Of a stretch of 64,000 bases of DNA, positions 32,600-43,974 are shown piece by piece (the first letter of the stretch is position 1; each line of letters starts with the position of its first letter). The stretch comes from Zygaena filipendulae. Taxonomy: Eukaryota; Arthropoda; Insecta; Lepidoptera; Zygaenidae. The DNA is taken from NCBI GenBank assembly GCA_907165275.2, contig OU015653.1, positions 12,802,001 to 12,866,000 on the forward strand, given 5' to 3'. A program made the position numbers and the translations under genes. The notes beneath the pieces were generated by a model. That model searched no databases, was not told where the DNA came from, and was given only the letters and a program-made list of their open reading frames with translations.

Positions 32600-32905
32600 A
32601 GGGTTCCGTACCCAAAGGGGTAAAACGGGACCCTTTTACTCAGACCGCTGTCCGTCCGTCCGTCTGTCTGTCTGTCCGTCTGTTACCTGTAGGCTGTATT
32701 TCTTGATCCATTATAGTTAGACAGTTGAAAGTTTCACAAATGATGTATTTCTGATGGTGCAGCTATAACAACAAATACAATAAAATATAATAAAATATTA
32801 ATTAATGTGGCTCCAATAGAGCAAACGTGATTTTTTGCCGTTTTCATAGATAATGATACGAAACCCTTCGTGTGCGAGACCGACTCGCACTTGGCCGGTT
32901 TTTTA
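32600..32905 (+). mobile_element. AGGGTTCCGT...GCCGGTTTTTT element, copy 2
   Basis: Same design and strand as 31694-32000: AGGGTTCCGTACCCAAAGGG, GTCCGTCCGTCCGTCTGTCT, GAGACCGACTCGCACTTGGC CGG plus T run. The copies differ at many sites, so this is two insertions or an old duplication. The stretch 32906-33411 after it is unassigned. Confidence 0.8.
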
Positions 32906-33411
32906 TTGGGTTAAAGCCATTGAAGTTATCAAAAGACAAAATCACGGTCTGTTGTTATTGACACTAGATCTTTTGCTAATGTAGGCTTGATATGACAAAT
33001 ATAATTTTAATAAAAATCCCACATCCAATTTTTTTCAAATACAAAGTGAGGAAAGTTTTAAATTATGCTTTAATCGCTTGGAATTCCAAATTTAAGTCGC
33101 TGCCATAGTTTTAACCAAAAAAATAGATAAGAAACAATAAGATAAGAAAATAAAATATATCATTTTTAGTATGCACTAGTATAGTTATAATATTTTTTTT
33201 TGTTTTTGAGTCTGTTGATAAGAGATATATTAGGTCCGTGCTGTTGATGCTAAAATGGCTGAACACTGAACAGATTTGGTTAAAATCTGTAATTATAAAA
33301 ACAATTTTTTTGAATCGCCAAATGTAATGCGAAGCGCATAACTTTCAAACGACTGCAAAAAATTGGATATTTTTTTATTTTGTGTTCGTTATTGTTAGGA
33401 CATGGTTTTTA

Positions 33412-33606
33412 TAAAAGATGTTTGAAGTTCCTGTGGGGATTTCAAAACTCGCGCGGGTGAATTTCCGAACCGGTTGTACTGATTTTGATGGGACTTTCAC
33501 TGCTTATTAGCTGATGTTATAACAAGTAAATTAGGCTATTTTGGAGTTCCTGCGGGAATCCGAAACACACGCGGGTTACACGCGGCCCCGCGGGGAAAAA
33601 TTAGTT
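33412..33606 (-). repeat. C-family, subfamily B, two joined pieces (reverse)
   Basis: AGTTCCTGTGGGGATTTCAA to CTCGCGCGGGTGAATTTC, then TTTTGATGGGACTTTCACTG and CACGCGGGTTACACGCGGCC. The region 33607-34404 after it is unassigned apart from a diverged scrap near 33690-33750. Confidence 0.55.
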
Positions 33607-34404
33607 TATAATGAAGGTAACTAGTATCTTGAATACACGACACGACTATATGATATACCTAGGTACATTTATTTATGTAATTTTATCCCGAAATTTTTAA
33701 GAGCATCTTAAAATTTGCGTGAACGAAGCCGGGGGGACAATCAATACTTTACTGATAACGTTTTTATTTTATTTTATAATAAATTAAAGATATTGGACCA
33801 AAATGGTTGCGTACGTATTACTACCTTACCTGCCCGAAATAAAAATATGAATTAAACATAAATAATTGATGTAAAAAATCAATGGACAAAAAAGATAAAA
33901 TACTTGAAATGCTATTTTTTTCCATTCAGAAAAATATCTTTTTGATTCTTCAGTTGAAGTGTAATATTGTAGCCATTGAGGCGTAAATTATAACCGGCCT
34001 GATCTTTACAGCGACTCATTCGAGTACGACTCTATTGTTATTTAAGATAGGTACCTTATTGAGTGCGTTCAAGAGATGTTCTCAAGTCTCCTTTTTATTA
34101 AGTGCAACTATTCCGTAATTTTGGTGATGTTTACGTCATACAGTAGGTTATTCAAGCAACACTTGGTACCGAACACTATCAGGAGGGTACCTACCCCTCG
34201 ATCCTAGTGCACCTAGCACCTATCCGCAACGGTATGTTGGTTCAATAATAATAAGTGAACAAATTTTCCAGAGATTTAATTCCTTCGGAACCTTTACTTT
34301 GTATTTGGGGTTCTTTGGCTGAGAGAAAGAGAAACCACGATGAGAAAAAACTCCGAGTGAATCAGTTGACAGGTGCCGTGGGCACTGGGCGGTCTGTGAT
34401 CAGG

Positions 34405-34632
34405 GATTTTCACTATGACCATAACACCTACAAAAATAACGCGCCACAAAAATTTTCTTTTCCTCGTGTTCTAAGAAATATCACAAAAAAAATACATTTA
34501 TAGGTACAACGTGTCTTACGGCATACAGAACATTAATTTCTAATATTTTTACATCCGGAGAGTTTGGGATTGTGTTTTTGGGATGCACGTTATGGGCAAG
34601 AAATGTTGTTGGTCGTAGTGAATAAGGGCCCG
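34405..34632. mobile_element. One arm of the TTCACTATGACCATAAC foldback family
   Basis: Starts TTTTCACTATGACCATAACA and ends GTTATGGGCAAGAAATGTTG then GTCGTAGTGAATAAGGG. It matches the right half of the element at 13410-13863 (AAAATACATTTATAGGTACA, TTACGGCATACAGAA). Confidence 0.6.
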
Positions 34633-34925
34633 CTATAAAAGCGACTGCTTTCTAAAGTGTATGAATGTAAGGGTAATCACGCACGACCTCGCACAGTGCA
34701 TTCTCGGAAGAGCTTCATCCGTGCAAGCGCAGACGAGCCTGTAAAGGTGACTGCTCACAGTACGTGATTCTGCGGATTATTACGCACGGCTGACGGCAAC
34801 GGACCGCACACAAGGCTCTCCCAACGGTGCGTTTCAGTTTGCATGGGTCCTTATATTCGTAGCCATTTTGTCGTTCCAAAATCAAAATCCAAAATGAAAG
34901 AGAACTAAACTTAGTTTAAACTAAA

Positions 34926-34984
34926 CTCCTACAACTCCTACTTGTAGGAGTTTTTTGGCGGGAATCAAAGATGGCGGTTCAGTC
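34926..34984 (+). promoter_or_regulatory. Promoter-like cluster: hairpin, E2F-type, YY1/Pho-type and initiator motifs
   Basis: A 9-bp stem CTCCTACAA/TTGTAGGAG (34926-34950) is followed by TTTGGCGGGAA (34954-34964, E2F consensus), AAGATGGCGG (34968-34977, YY1/Pohomeotic type) and TTCAGTC (34978-34984, arthropod initiator type). No transcript body was recognised downstream. Confidence 0.3.
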
Positions 34985-35314
34985 ATTTATTTTCGTGTCG
35001 ATAAAAAATTGTTAATTAATTTTGTTGTGTTATAAGGTGCGGTATTGGACAATAATTTTCACAGTGACGGTTTTTTAAGTGCTCAAGAGCTCTGAGAAAG
35101 TTCTCGCAAGCTATAGTACCGTGACTTGCAATTTCAAACCGTACAACGAAGCATTTTAATATAGAAAATACATTGATCTAATTAATGTTACTTGAAACTG
35201 GCCAAATACCTTATATACGATATATAGTCCATAACAAAGAGAAATAAAAAAAGAGAACTAAGTAATTTAAATGCTGCAGAGTAGCCTATTGGTTTTTCTG
35301 CAACATTTTAGTTT

Positions 35315-35575
35315 CAGGCCGTCGCGCGTCTTGTAAAAATTGGACACGTAATTTTTTCTTTTTTACGTACCTAATCAAAAAATAACGGCGATATTATATT
35401 CAGACGAAATGTCGCGTTACGTCACGCCTTAGTATTATTTATACGTAGTTTTGACGTCTCTTAAACTTTAATGCGATAAGTATTTTTTGATTAACTCGAA
35501 ACAGCAAAATAGGTATACGTGTCCATTACTATTTTATTATCTAAATTGTTATATTTTATAATTCTAATAGATAAC
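35315..35575 (+). mobile_element. G-family MITE
   Basis: CGTCGCGCGTCTTGTAAAAA, TTGGACACGTAATTTTTTC, AATCAAAAAATAACGGCGAT, GTTACGTCACGCC, and CTTTAATGCGATAAGTATTT. Only a decayed CRE-like site remains. Confidence 0.65.
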
Positions 35576-35980
35576 CTATTCTTATTATTTCCGCCACATC
35601 ATTTTAACATTAACGCGAACAATTTCGAATCACATTTCGTTCAACGTTTATAATTTTATTTATTTTTATGTTTGCACTGAGACGATCCGTTCGCATATAT
35701 TATGTACTTGTACGTAAATAAGCTTTTCCCAGCAGCGTCCAATCGAGCCGAGTGCATTTGCGTAGAACGAATATTTTGTTTAATAAGTTCAAATTAAATT
35801 CTTCAATACTTCAATTTTATTTGCTGTTTTATTTTCGCTGTCGATTATTTTCGATAAACCTAGATAAATATTTAGACAGTGTGTAAAATAAACGAGGGAC
35901 ATATTCGAGCCTTCAATACTTCTCGTTTACATAACTGTGAATTATTGAAATAAAAATTTATATGAGTAGTAGTTACCTAC

Positions 35981-36776
35981 TAGAGATGCGCCGAATGTTC
36001 AGCCGAGTATTCGGCGTATTCGGCATATTTTTTTTTGGTTCGTATTCGCCCGAATATTCGGTTAGTTTGCCGAATACCTACCGAATATTTTAATAGCATT
36101 ATTTTAAATTGTTTAAAAAGTAAATAATATTTCTAAATAAAACAAAGATTAACACTAACTTGTGTAGCCATTATATCAGGTTTTAATTAAATAATGACAT
36201 TTTTTTCTGACAAACGACAATACTCGCTGAAAAAAAATTATCACTCTCATACGTATAATACTTTAAAATACGTAATCATCATTCGTATCATAAAACATAA
36301 GATTTATATAAAAGCAACGTTAATTCCAAAGTAAGATTGACGTTGCTTTTAAATAAAAGCAACGTTACTTTTAAAGTTATTTATGCATAATAAAATTTAC
36401 CAGCAACTGATCAACAAGTATTATAAATGAAGTATTTTACTTATGATATAATATAGTCGTCATTACATTCTTTTACGTCCACTCATTTTTAACAAAGTTC
36501 ACGATATTGTTTCAATCAATTTCAATTGAAATACACTGTCCGAAGGTTAATTTTTAATCAATATCATACATTGCACTAAATAAAAGGGCGGCGCACTTAC
36601 TGAGTGAGTGAGCCAAGCTAGCGCGAGGCCGAGCGGCCCAGGCGGAATTGTATGAACTTGTTTACCACGCAAAAATGAACCGAACAATTCGGCCGAATAT
36701 TCGGTTCGGTATTTGTTTGACCGGATATTCGGCCGAATATTCGTATTCGGTTGAACCCATTTTCGGCGCATCTCTA
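35981..36776. mobile_element. hAT-like non-autonomous element, 796 bp
   Basis: Ends TAGAGATGCGCCGAATGTTC and TTTTCGGCGCATCTCTA are inverted repeats. The flanking octamers TTACCTAC and GTACCTTC match at 6 of 8 positions, as expected for an aged hAT target duplication. Subterminal regions hold many copies of the palindrome CCGAATATTCGG. The interior has AAAAGCAACGTTA/GACGTTGCTTTT hairpins (36310-36385) and a GC-rich block near 36585-36655. No transposase. Confidence 0.75.
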
Positions 36777-37008
36777 GTACCTTCTAACTTTATATCGAGG
36801 TGCATGAGTTAAATTTTTCTACTAAAGTATCTACGTACTTGTCACTATCACGTCTTTCATGAAGATAATATTATGTTTCAATAACTAAAAATCAACGCTG
36901 TTTTGAAAATAAGAAACCAATCTATACTAGGTACAAATATCATAAAGAGAACAGTTTTGATTATTGTGTTCGTTTGTTGGATATTCCCAAAAAATTCAAC
37001 TACCTAAT

Positions 37009-37103
37009 GTTAATTGGCATTCAACCAAATTAACCAAATTTGTCTTAAATAGTTAAATTCCAATTACCATCAATTTAATGAACGTCATTGAGTGTGGCCG
37101 TAA
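37009..37103. mobile_element. Decayed relative of the 6743-6983 foldback MITE
   Basis: AATGTTAATTGGCATTCAAC, AGTTAAATTCCAATTACCAT and CATTGAGTGTGGCCG align with the centre and right end of the 241-bp element. The left arm is lost. Confidence 0.5.
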
Positions 37104-37510
37104 ATCATGCATCATCGAGTCAGTCCAAAATCGAAACAGAATTGCATCGGGATCGATATCCACTTGCTCGCATCGATAGGCATTAGGAGGCTGTCCCTAC
37201 ACGTAACGTGTCTATCACGTAAGTATCACTCGTACTTAGATATGTCATGTCAATGAACTTGAAATAGAAATATCTTTTTTTTTCTATTTCTATTTTATTT
37301 ATTAATTTTCTTTATTTACTTTAGTGACACTGATTGGTTTATTGTAAATCTATGATATTTTTTATGTTCCTCATCAATGTTTTGAACTGTTTGCTGTCAT
37401 AAGTGAATGAAAAAAAATACTTACACAACATATAAAAATGAATAATGAATGGATAAAGTATAAAATATGAAAATAAAATTGTCACGGATGGTGACGTATT
37501 GTAATATATG

Positions 37511-37899
37511 TATACAGAATGTCCCGTAAATCGACGTCGAGCCAGAACCGGGTGATGGGCTAAATCATAACTTAATAGCAAAACGTAAAAAAATAATCTT
37601 TAAAATTTATAAAAATTATAAAAATTTTCACCCTGCGACAGTTTTTAACTCCTGTTGCTACAAACCTTAACTTTGTTTCAATTTTCTTCTTATTGTGTAA
37701 TCCTGAATAGTGTTTCGGAAACTACTGCTTAAAATTTAAGTTTTTGCCAATGAAGTTTTTAAAATTATTGCTTTCGTCAGTTTTTAATGACTGTCCTTTT
37801 TTTAGATAGGTATGGCAAAGATTTTTATATTTTTCTGTTAACAGCTGTTACGACTCACTTGGTTCTGGCTTGACGTCGATTTACGTGACACTCTGTATA
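37511..37899. mobile_element. TIR MITE, 389 bp, TA target
   Basis: The left end TATACAGAATGTCCCGTAAA, then TCGACGTCGAGCCAGAACC, is mirrored by GGTTCTGGCTTGACGTCGAT, then TTACGTGACACTCTGTATA. About 40-nt inverted repeats with TA borders suggest a Tc1/mariner-type MITE. No frame inside. Confidence 0.75.
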
Positions 37900-38867
37900 G
37901 AAAAGGCTACAGTACCTACCTACCTTTTTCATTCTTTGCGTCTTTTTTTAAATATGGACTTTCGCGTTTAATGCGTCTCACCAATTTTAAGTAAAATAGT
38001 AGTAAATCAATGGTAAAATATCATAAAATAAATGCATATCTATTGTCATAGTTTCACGGTTTGAATTTGCATACCATAGTGCTACAGATTGCAAAATCTT
38101 TCTTGGAGCTCTTGCAGGACACCGAAGAAGCTTGTAACATTATATTCATTTTGCGCACATAAAAAAACCGTAGCTCCAGAAAATCACTATCACGTACAAC
38201 CAAATTCAATTTTGACAAGTTTTTATCGATACAAAAGTAAATAACGGAACCGCTATCTTAGGTTCTTGCCAAAAACTTACTGATCAGTTCAAATATTTAC
38301 ATAAAAGCTCTTAAGATCAGTAGACTAAGCTTGACTAGGCCATTATTTTACTTGTGACAAAACATTGAGTGGTAGCCTAGCCACTCTAATGTAAACAGGT
38401 TTTATATAAGGTTTAAAGAAGAACTTTCAAAAATGATAAAAATCGCTAACATGAGAATATTTAAAATCTAAAACATTTACAAAGTCGTCACTTGAGTAAA
38501 AGATAGTTTTATCGCGTAATGCCTTTGACTAATCAGACATTAGAATCAGTGATATCACATTTCACAGTTTCAGATGAGATAAAGGGAGACAACAGCTTAG
38601 TCGTGTGGCAGATAAGGCTGTGATAAAGGGAAACGCATGAAAAAAAGTTAATTACATTCTCTTCACTCACAACGGAACGGTGCACGAGCATTTAAAAACA
38701 AGTAGGCAAATCCAAATGGCGAAAGGTGAAATGTGTAATGTGTATCTCTTATTTAAATTATACGTAAGTAGATCTCGCAGCTGAAATCGGAGAAACGACT
38801 TCAGTGCTTCAGGACGTGCCTGTTCTCACAACGTCCCTTAGAAAATTGAGATTAATAGCTTAAATGC
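37900..38867. other. AT-rich, nothing recognised
   Basis: No repeats of the main families and no coding signal seen. Confidence 0.35.
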
Positions 38868-39330
38868 TTAATATTATAAATGCCAGTTTGTCTATTTGTT
38901 TGTAAAGTTGTCAAGCTTTAGCTTCTCAATCAATCATAATGAAATTTTACATCACGAAATCAATCAGACCGAAGAGGTTTCGGTCACCCTTCGTTGCCCG
39001 AAGGATATGTTGGCGAAACAATATCAGTGAGCAGCGGGCACAGTGATCGACCCCGCAAGGTGTCAATAATGTGCGAACTATGGAAAAGTATACTGACCAA
39101 ATATGGTGCCCGACCGAACACTGGTAGCAGAGATACTGTTGGCCAATCTTCGGTGGGAAACTTTTCGGTCGCGAACTTTACCGAACAGAAACCTATTTTT
39201 CTCTCAGGGTAGGTACACGTTGATATGGGTTCAGAAAAGGATATAGCGAGTTCCCTCAGAGTTCACTGCGGAAATTCTGGGACATAATGACTTTTTATAC
39301 CTGAGGTAACTCACAGAAAAAAGCTTAATT
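38868..39330 (-). repeat. C-family tail and head pieces split by a 260-nt foreign block
   Basis: 38868-38958 is a reversed tail (TAATATTATAAATGCCAG, TTTGTCTATTTGTTTGTAA). 39218-39330 is a reversed core (TTCAGAAAAGGATATAGCGA). Between them, 38959-39217 is GC-richer, not repeat-like here, and open on + for 72 codons (not recognised). Confidence 0.4.
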
Positions 39331-39594
39331 AAAAACTTTGGTTTTCGCGGCTGCATGACCTTGATATTTTGGCGCTTCAGTGGGAATACAATCATAAGTA
39401 ATCTTGCGTAATGCAAAAAGCTTGCTGGTAAATGTTATGAAAATATGAAGATGTTCATTGTTTTAAAAGATATTATATCTTAAATTAATTAATTAATAAA
39501 AATTCAAAGATAAACTGTTACTAACAACAGGTTATGGAACTACATATTATACAAAATCTAAAAGTTTTGTTACTGTTGGGTATTGTATTCTTGA

Positions 39595-39678
39595 GATCCT
39601 TTTTATATCAGAATATAATAAATAGTTCCGGAAGGATTGCCGTAATTATGGGAGGAGAAGTCGTGGGGAACAACTAGT
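39595..39678 (-). repeat. C-family head fragment (reverse)
   Basis: AGTTCCGGAAGGATTGCCGT, GAAGTCGTGGGGAACAACTA GTT. 39679-40522 after it holds nothing recognised. Confidence 0.5.
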
Positions 39679-40522
39679 TTAAAATGCAGAGATATATTAA
39701 TGGATAGAAATTAGTTTTAATTTCTTTTTTTTTGTTTTTGTTGTCTGCGTTGTTACGCAACAAACAATTACCGCTGGGCATAAATTTATCGCCTAGTCAA
39801 TTATGCTCGATCGTCAGGTAGCTTTATAATTATGTTTGCTTTCACCTTTCGCTGGTGTTCGCTTAGGCTGCAAACAAATTAGACTTTGACTGGTCTGGTT
39901 GACTGGACTGCATACCTATGTGGCCTAGGAAAACATTATTAGAAGCAGACTATCCCAAATTAAAATATATCAAAAATCTCTTCAATAAATTGAAAAATCT
40001 CGTGATTTCATAATTTCATTTCTTAGTCATGTAGTCATACTTTGTCAGTATGTGTGATGGGGAGGGATTCCTCAACCTCCGGCTGACTTTGTATCGGTTG
40101 AAAAGTTTTCCAATTAGTTAGGTATATAGTATAAAGTCAGTTTGGCCAATTTTCGAGATAAGACTTTTTCGCTTTCTGCCATCGATATTGGAATGGCATT
40201 ATAAAATAAAAATAGCCTATAAGATTTTAATTTAAAATGATGAATGCCAAAATTGAATAAAAAATTTAGCCATTTAAAAATAAAAAAGTAATAAAAAATT
40301 AAACAGTATTTCATAACGAGTAGCATACCGTTGCCTCGTTACAACTTTACGTTTTGTTTGGTCGATTACAAAACGAGTCGAAAAATTGCAAAGCCGTGAT
40401 GCAGTGCACGCTGGTTCTAACTTTATTTCAGTTCTTTTTATAATTTTATATTCACGTATATATTCACGTACTAAGAATATCACTATTGCAATAAAAGATA
40501 ATACCTACAATCTGTAATAATA

Positions 40523-40744
40523 ATGTGGACACAAATAAGCAATAGTGTGTCAACCCACACTGGAAAAATTTTGAGTAAATCGTGTTTTAAAATTATTTTT
40601 TTATGTTCAATATTTTGTTACATATTTAAACAATAAAATAAGGTAAACACATAATTGAAAAACTTTCTCTTACTCTCAGTAAATCGTTCTGTATCAATAA
40701 CTTATTTTTGTGGGTTAACATGTTATTGCTTATCTGTGTCCATG
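40523..40744. mobile_element. TIR MITE, GATAAGCAATA family, copy 2
   Basis: The left end ATGTGGACACAAATAAGCAA, then TAGTGTGTCAACCCA, is mirrored by TGGGTTAACATGTTATTGCT, then TATCTGTGTCCAT. Same family as 28349-28533; the insides have diverged. Confidence 0.75.
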
Positions 40745-40867
40745 TGTAGTCATATTTAATATGCTGCTGCTAATTGATTACGGCACTAGTTTAATATACC
40801 TTACTTTTTTGTTAGTTATGTTATATAATAATAGCTGATTATAATATAATAATAGCTGAAATATATA

Positions 40868-41025
40868 ATATTAATAGCTGATTGTTATCACCCGCGTAAG
40901 TTTAGGAGTTCCCGCAGGAAACCTCTTAAAAGTAGCCTAAATTATTCCACATACCATCAGCTTATTAGTAGTAAAGGCACTTCCAAATTGGTCCAACCGT
41001 ACGTAGCAACAACAATCACACGTAG
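40868..41025 (+). repeat. C-family, subfamily B fragment
   Basis: TTATCACCCGCGTAAGTTTA, GGAGTTCCCGCAGGAAACC, AAAGTAGCCTAAATTATTCC, AATTGGTCCAACCGTACGTA. Confidence 0.6.
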
Positions 41026-41289
41026 CAAAGACATTTTTGTATTAAATTATTGCTAACACACGATCTTCAAATATGAGCACACCCATCTGTTACACGCTGT
41101 ATAACGTGCCAACGTTGGCATATTGCGTTTCAGTGTGTACTTTGCTCTAGTTTCACTAATTTTGACGTGATATAACGACCTAATACACTCATTTATCGAA
41201 CAACATTTCACACGCTTGGATACCGATGTTATTTATAACGAAACAAACGTATATCGGTGGCGTAGAGTCGACTTTCCCCTGTAATTTTT

Positions 41290-41537
41290 AATTCTAAAAT
41301 GTTATAATATCATGTGACGTTTGAAATCGTGAATGGCTGTTATATGTTCAGTTTTAAAGTGAATATTCGAAATAAAATTGCTTGTTGACCGGCGTAGCTG
41401 GAACTTTTGTCGTTTAGCGACTTCAATGTTTTCGGTTTTGGTTTGTGTTTTAAATAACAGTTGCGCCTGTGTAGTGACCGCACGTCGCCCGACCGATATC
41501 AAAGCGTGTCGTGCCATTTTGAAATTCAACGTGAAAG
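41290..41537 (+). other. Possible untranslated first exon (low confidence)
   Basis: A non-repeat, GC-richer block (TTGACCGGCGTAGCTGGAAC; ACCGCACGTCGCCCGACCGA) ends AACGTGAAAGTAGGTAAAT, a plausible donor after 41537. Frames on both strands are open but unrecognised. It could equally be an unknown repeat. Confidence 0.2.
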
Positions 41538-41587
41538 TAGGTAAATATTATGCTTTGAAACGGGCAACGGTAAACCTTTATAGAATA

Positions 41588-42158
41588 CTAGCTGTTTGCC
41601 GAATTTCGGATATCCCGCAGGATTTCCGGAATAAAAGTACCCGAAATCCTTTTCTGTATATACCCATGAAAACGTGTAGTAATGCAGTTTTACCCGAAAT
41701 AATTTCGGAGTTCCCTATATCCTCGGTATCCCTGACAACGTGTATGCAAAATTTCATGGTGATCGGCTCAAGCGTAACAAACAAACAAACTCACCTTTGC
41801 GTATTAGTAAGGATTCTAGAGTGAATAATATTTTTTTTTTGTTTTAGAAATATTTAACATGATAATATATGACTTAACGTCCAGACTCAAGGGCAAATCT
41901 ATTTTAATCGCTTTTTTTACTTTGGCCCGTGGATCCAAATTACTAGACCAAGAGTGATGTAAGTTTTATCATTCACTAGCTGTTCTCCCCGGTTTCAACT
42001 GTGTTAATTTCGGTGTTTTCGTGGGAGTTCCTAGATAAAAGGTCTTTATATATATTTCTGTACTCCTGACAACGTGTAAGCAAAATTTTGCAAGAATCGG
42101 TTGAGTACCCTAAAAGCGAATGAAACAAACACATTCGCATTTATAATATTGGTTAGTA
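41588..42158 (+). repeat. Two C-family copies
   Basis: 41588-41815: CTAGCTGTTTGCCGAATTTC, two joined cores, CCTGACAACGTGTATGCAAA, TTTGCGTATTAGTAAGGAT. 41976-42158: ACTAGCTGTTCTCCCCGGTT, CTCCTGACAACGTGTAAGCA, ACATTCGCATTTATAATATT GG. Confidence 0.75.
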
Positions 42159-42839
42159 TCTATTTGTGATAAATTCAGTGGATTAATTAATATCTGTTAG
42201 ATTCATTGAGTTATATCTGTTCAATAGTAGCTGCCTTAGGCTAAAAGGCTCATTCAATAAATAAAGCTTTGTATCTAAGATTGAAATATTTAGTTTATTG
42301 AAAATAATATATATTAATTTAGATGTGTAATCTAGAAATTTAGTCGAGGAGTGGTAAAACAAAATAGAAATAGAAAATACAGTAATTTAAACAACACAAG
42401 GTTTAAAAATAAAAGTAGTTATAAAATGAGGCATACAGCTGCCTCGTTACAATTATAATCATACGGGTCTTCCTTAAATATTTATAGTTTTATTTCTTAG
42501 GGCACGAAACGAAAAGTATTGATTTTAAAGATTTACATTTGTTTACTCTATTACACAACTATATTGAATATTAACAAAACCAACAGCTATTTTCATAAAA
42601 TACAAAAAGAAAACTCTACTCAACTTGCTAATTCATTATGTGTAATTTTCCGAACAAAAATCACCCTTATCTGGGATGAGTTAATAAAATATCACGGACA
42701 TTTGGCCGCTCTGCCGTTGATAAAACGGTTATGATAGTCGAAACGTGGGGGCAAGAAAGATCAAAAGTACTAGTAACACATAACCTCATCTTGTCCAATC
42801 CATTTTTTATTCACCGCGTTACTCAACACGCTCGCTTTT

Positions 42840-43105
42840 TCCGCTGTGTCCGTTGAACGAAAACAAACTCAATATTGCCGTGCGTAAAGCTTTGAATCCA
42901 AAGGCGCGTATTTATTAGGTGGAGCTATGAAATCACAGGGCCGGATCTGGTGCACAACTTAATCATCCGACGTAATTACGTCCCGCGTGCCCGAGATCAC
43001 AGGTTCTCGGCGAGATGTGAAATATTTCAACTGGGATTTTGGTAGCTCGCTCCGTAGTTACGGACTCGCGGAGTACCTACCAACGGCCAACACAGAGCTG
43101 CGGAA
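42840..43105. promoter_or_regulatory. GC-rich non-repeat island with palindromes
   Basis: Includes the perfect palindrome GACGTAATTACGTC (42969-42982), arms TCCGTA/TACGGA at 43051-43064, and dense CpG in an AT-rich area. No repeat family was matched. 42159-42839 before it is AT-rich and unassigned. Could be a regulatory block or part of an unknown element. Confidence 0.25.
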
Positions 43106-43185
43106 TAGATAGATGAGATAAATTATTTTTGAAGCTGTCGTTTCACTCAAAAATTACTTTACCGATTTAACAGATTCATAATATA

Positions 43186-43318
43186 ACTAAATGTTCCATG
43201 CGGTTTCACCCGCGATAATATTCCCGTGGATATTCTGGTATCTATAAAAAGTACCCAATGTCTTTTTTTGACAACGTGCATAAGCGTTAATAAACAAATA
43301 AATAAACTTTTCAATTAT
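43186..43318 (+). repeat. C-family copy, short tail
   Basis: ACTAAATGTTCCATGCGGTT, TCACCCGCGATAATATTCCC, GTACCCAATGTC, TTGACAACGTGCATAAGCGT, AACAAATAAATAAACTTTTC. Confidence 0.6.
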
Positions 43319-43967
43319 AAATTGAAGTGTAGGTATGTTTGTAATTCCAAATTACCAGCTTTCCATAAATGATTATGAAAGTAAGTATATACAACGTGTT
43401 AATGAATTAACCAAAAACCTGGTAATTAAAAAAATAAACAATAATGTGACTGAAATATAAATTATGTTAAAAAAAATTCATAGTTTAAAAGTTATTTAAC
43501 ATTAGTTTGGTTGGAGGTAACCAATCTACGAAATTTCATACGCCACGCCCTCACCTACGTGTCAATGACCGATTTGATTTTTTTGCTACGGGTGGCGTAC
43601 GCGCTAAATATTGTATTATAAATCCTTTAGACATGGCCAAGTAAAAATTAAAAAAATATAACCTATATTCAAACATGGTGCGATCGATTCGAAAGTCGCT
43701 TCTGAGCAAACTACTTCCTAGTTTTCAGTCAATTCATTAACACGTTGTATCCCCAACTTACATTTTTTTTTATCTGTCTGTCTGCCTGTCTCTGTATGTC
43801 TGTTTGTTCCCGCTAATCTCTGAAACGGCTGGACCGATTTTGACGGGACTTTCACTGGCAGATAGATAATGTTATAAGGAGTAACTTAGGCTACTCTTAT
43901 TTTAGATAAAAGTAATTCTTTCGGGAATTCAAAATTATGCGGGTGAAACCGCGGGGCACAGCTAGTA
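43319..43967 (-). repeat. C-family, subfamily B (reverse), split by a nested MITE
   Basis: Tail part 43319-43388 (TTTGTAATTCCAAATTACCA, GCTTTCCATAAATGATTATG) resumes at about 43751 (TCTGTCTGTCTGCCTGTCTC, ACGGCTGGACCGATTTTGAC, GCGGGTGAAACCGCGGGGCA then CAGCTAGTA). Confidence 0.75.
43389..43750. mobile_element. TIR MITE, about 360 bp, nested in a C-family copy
   Basis: The left end ATACAACGTGTTAATGAATT is mirrored by AATTCATTAACACGTTGTAT. It interrupts the tail of the surrounding short element, so it is the younger insertion. Confidence 0.75.
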
Positions 43968-43974
43968 AATAAAT

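Noticed and set aside
32433..32720. 95-codon + frame
   Set aside because: Its end is inside an AGGGTTCCGT repeat element; nothing recognisable.
41302..41529. 75-codon minus frame starting MNFKMARHALISVGRRAV
   Set aside because: Overlaps the doubtful first-exon block on the other strand; no family recognised and no splice support.
41378..41824. 148-codon + frame
   Set aside because: Its second half is a C-family short element and its start is not an ATG in a recognisable context; no domain seen.
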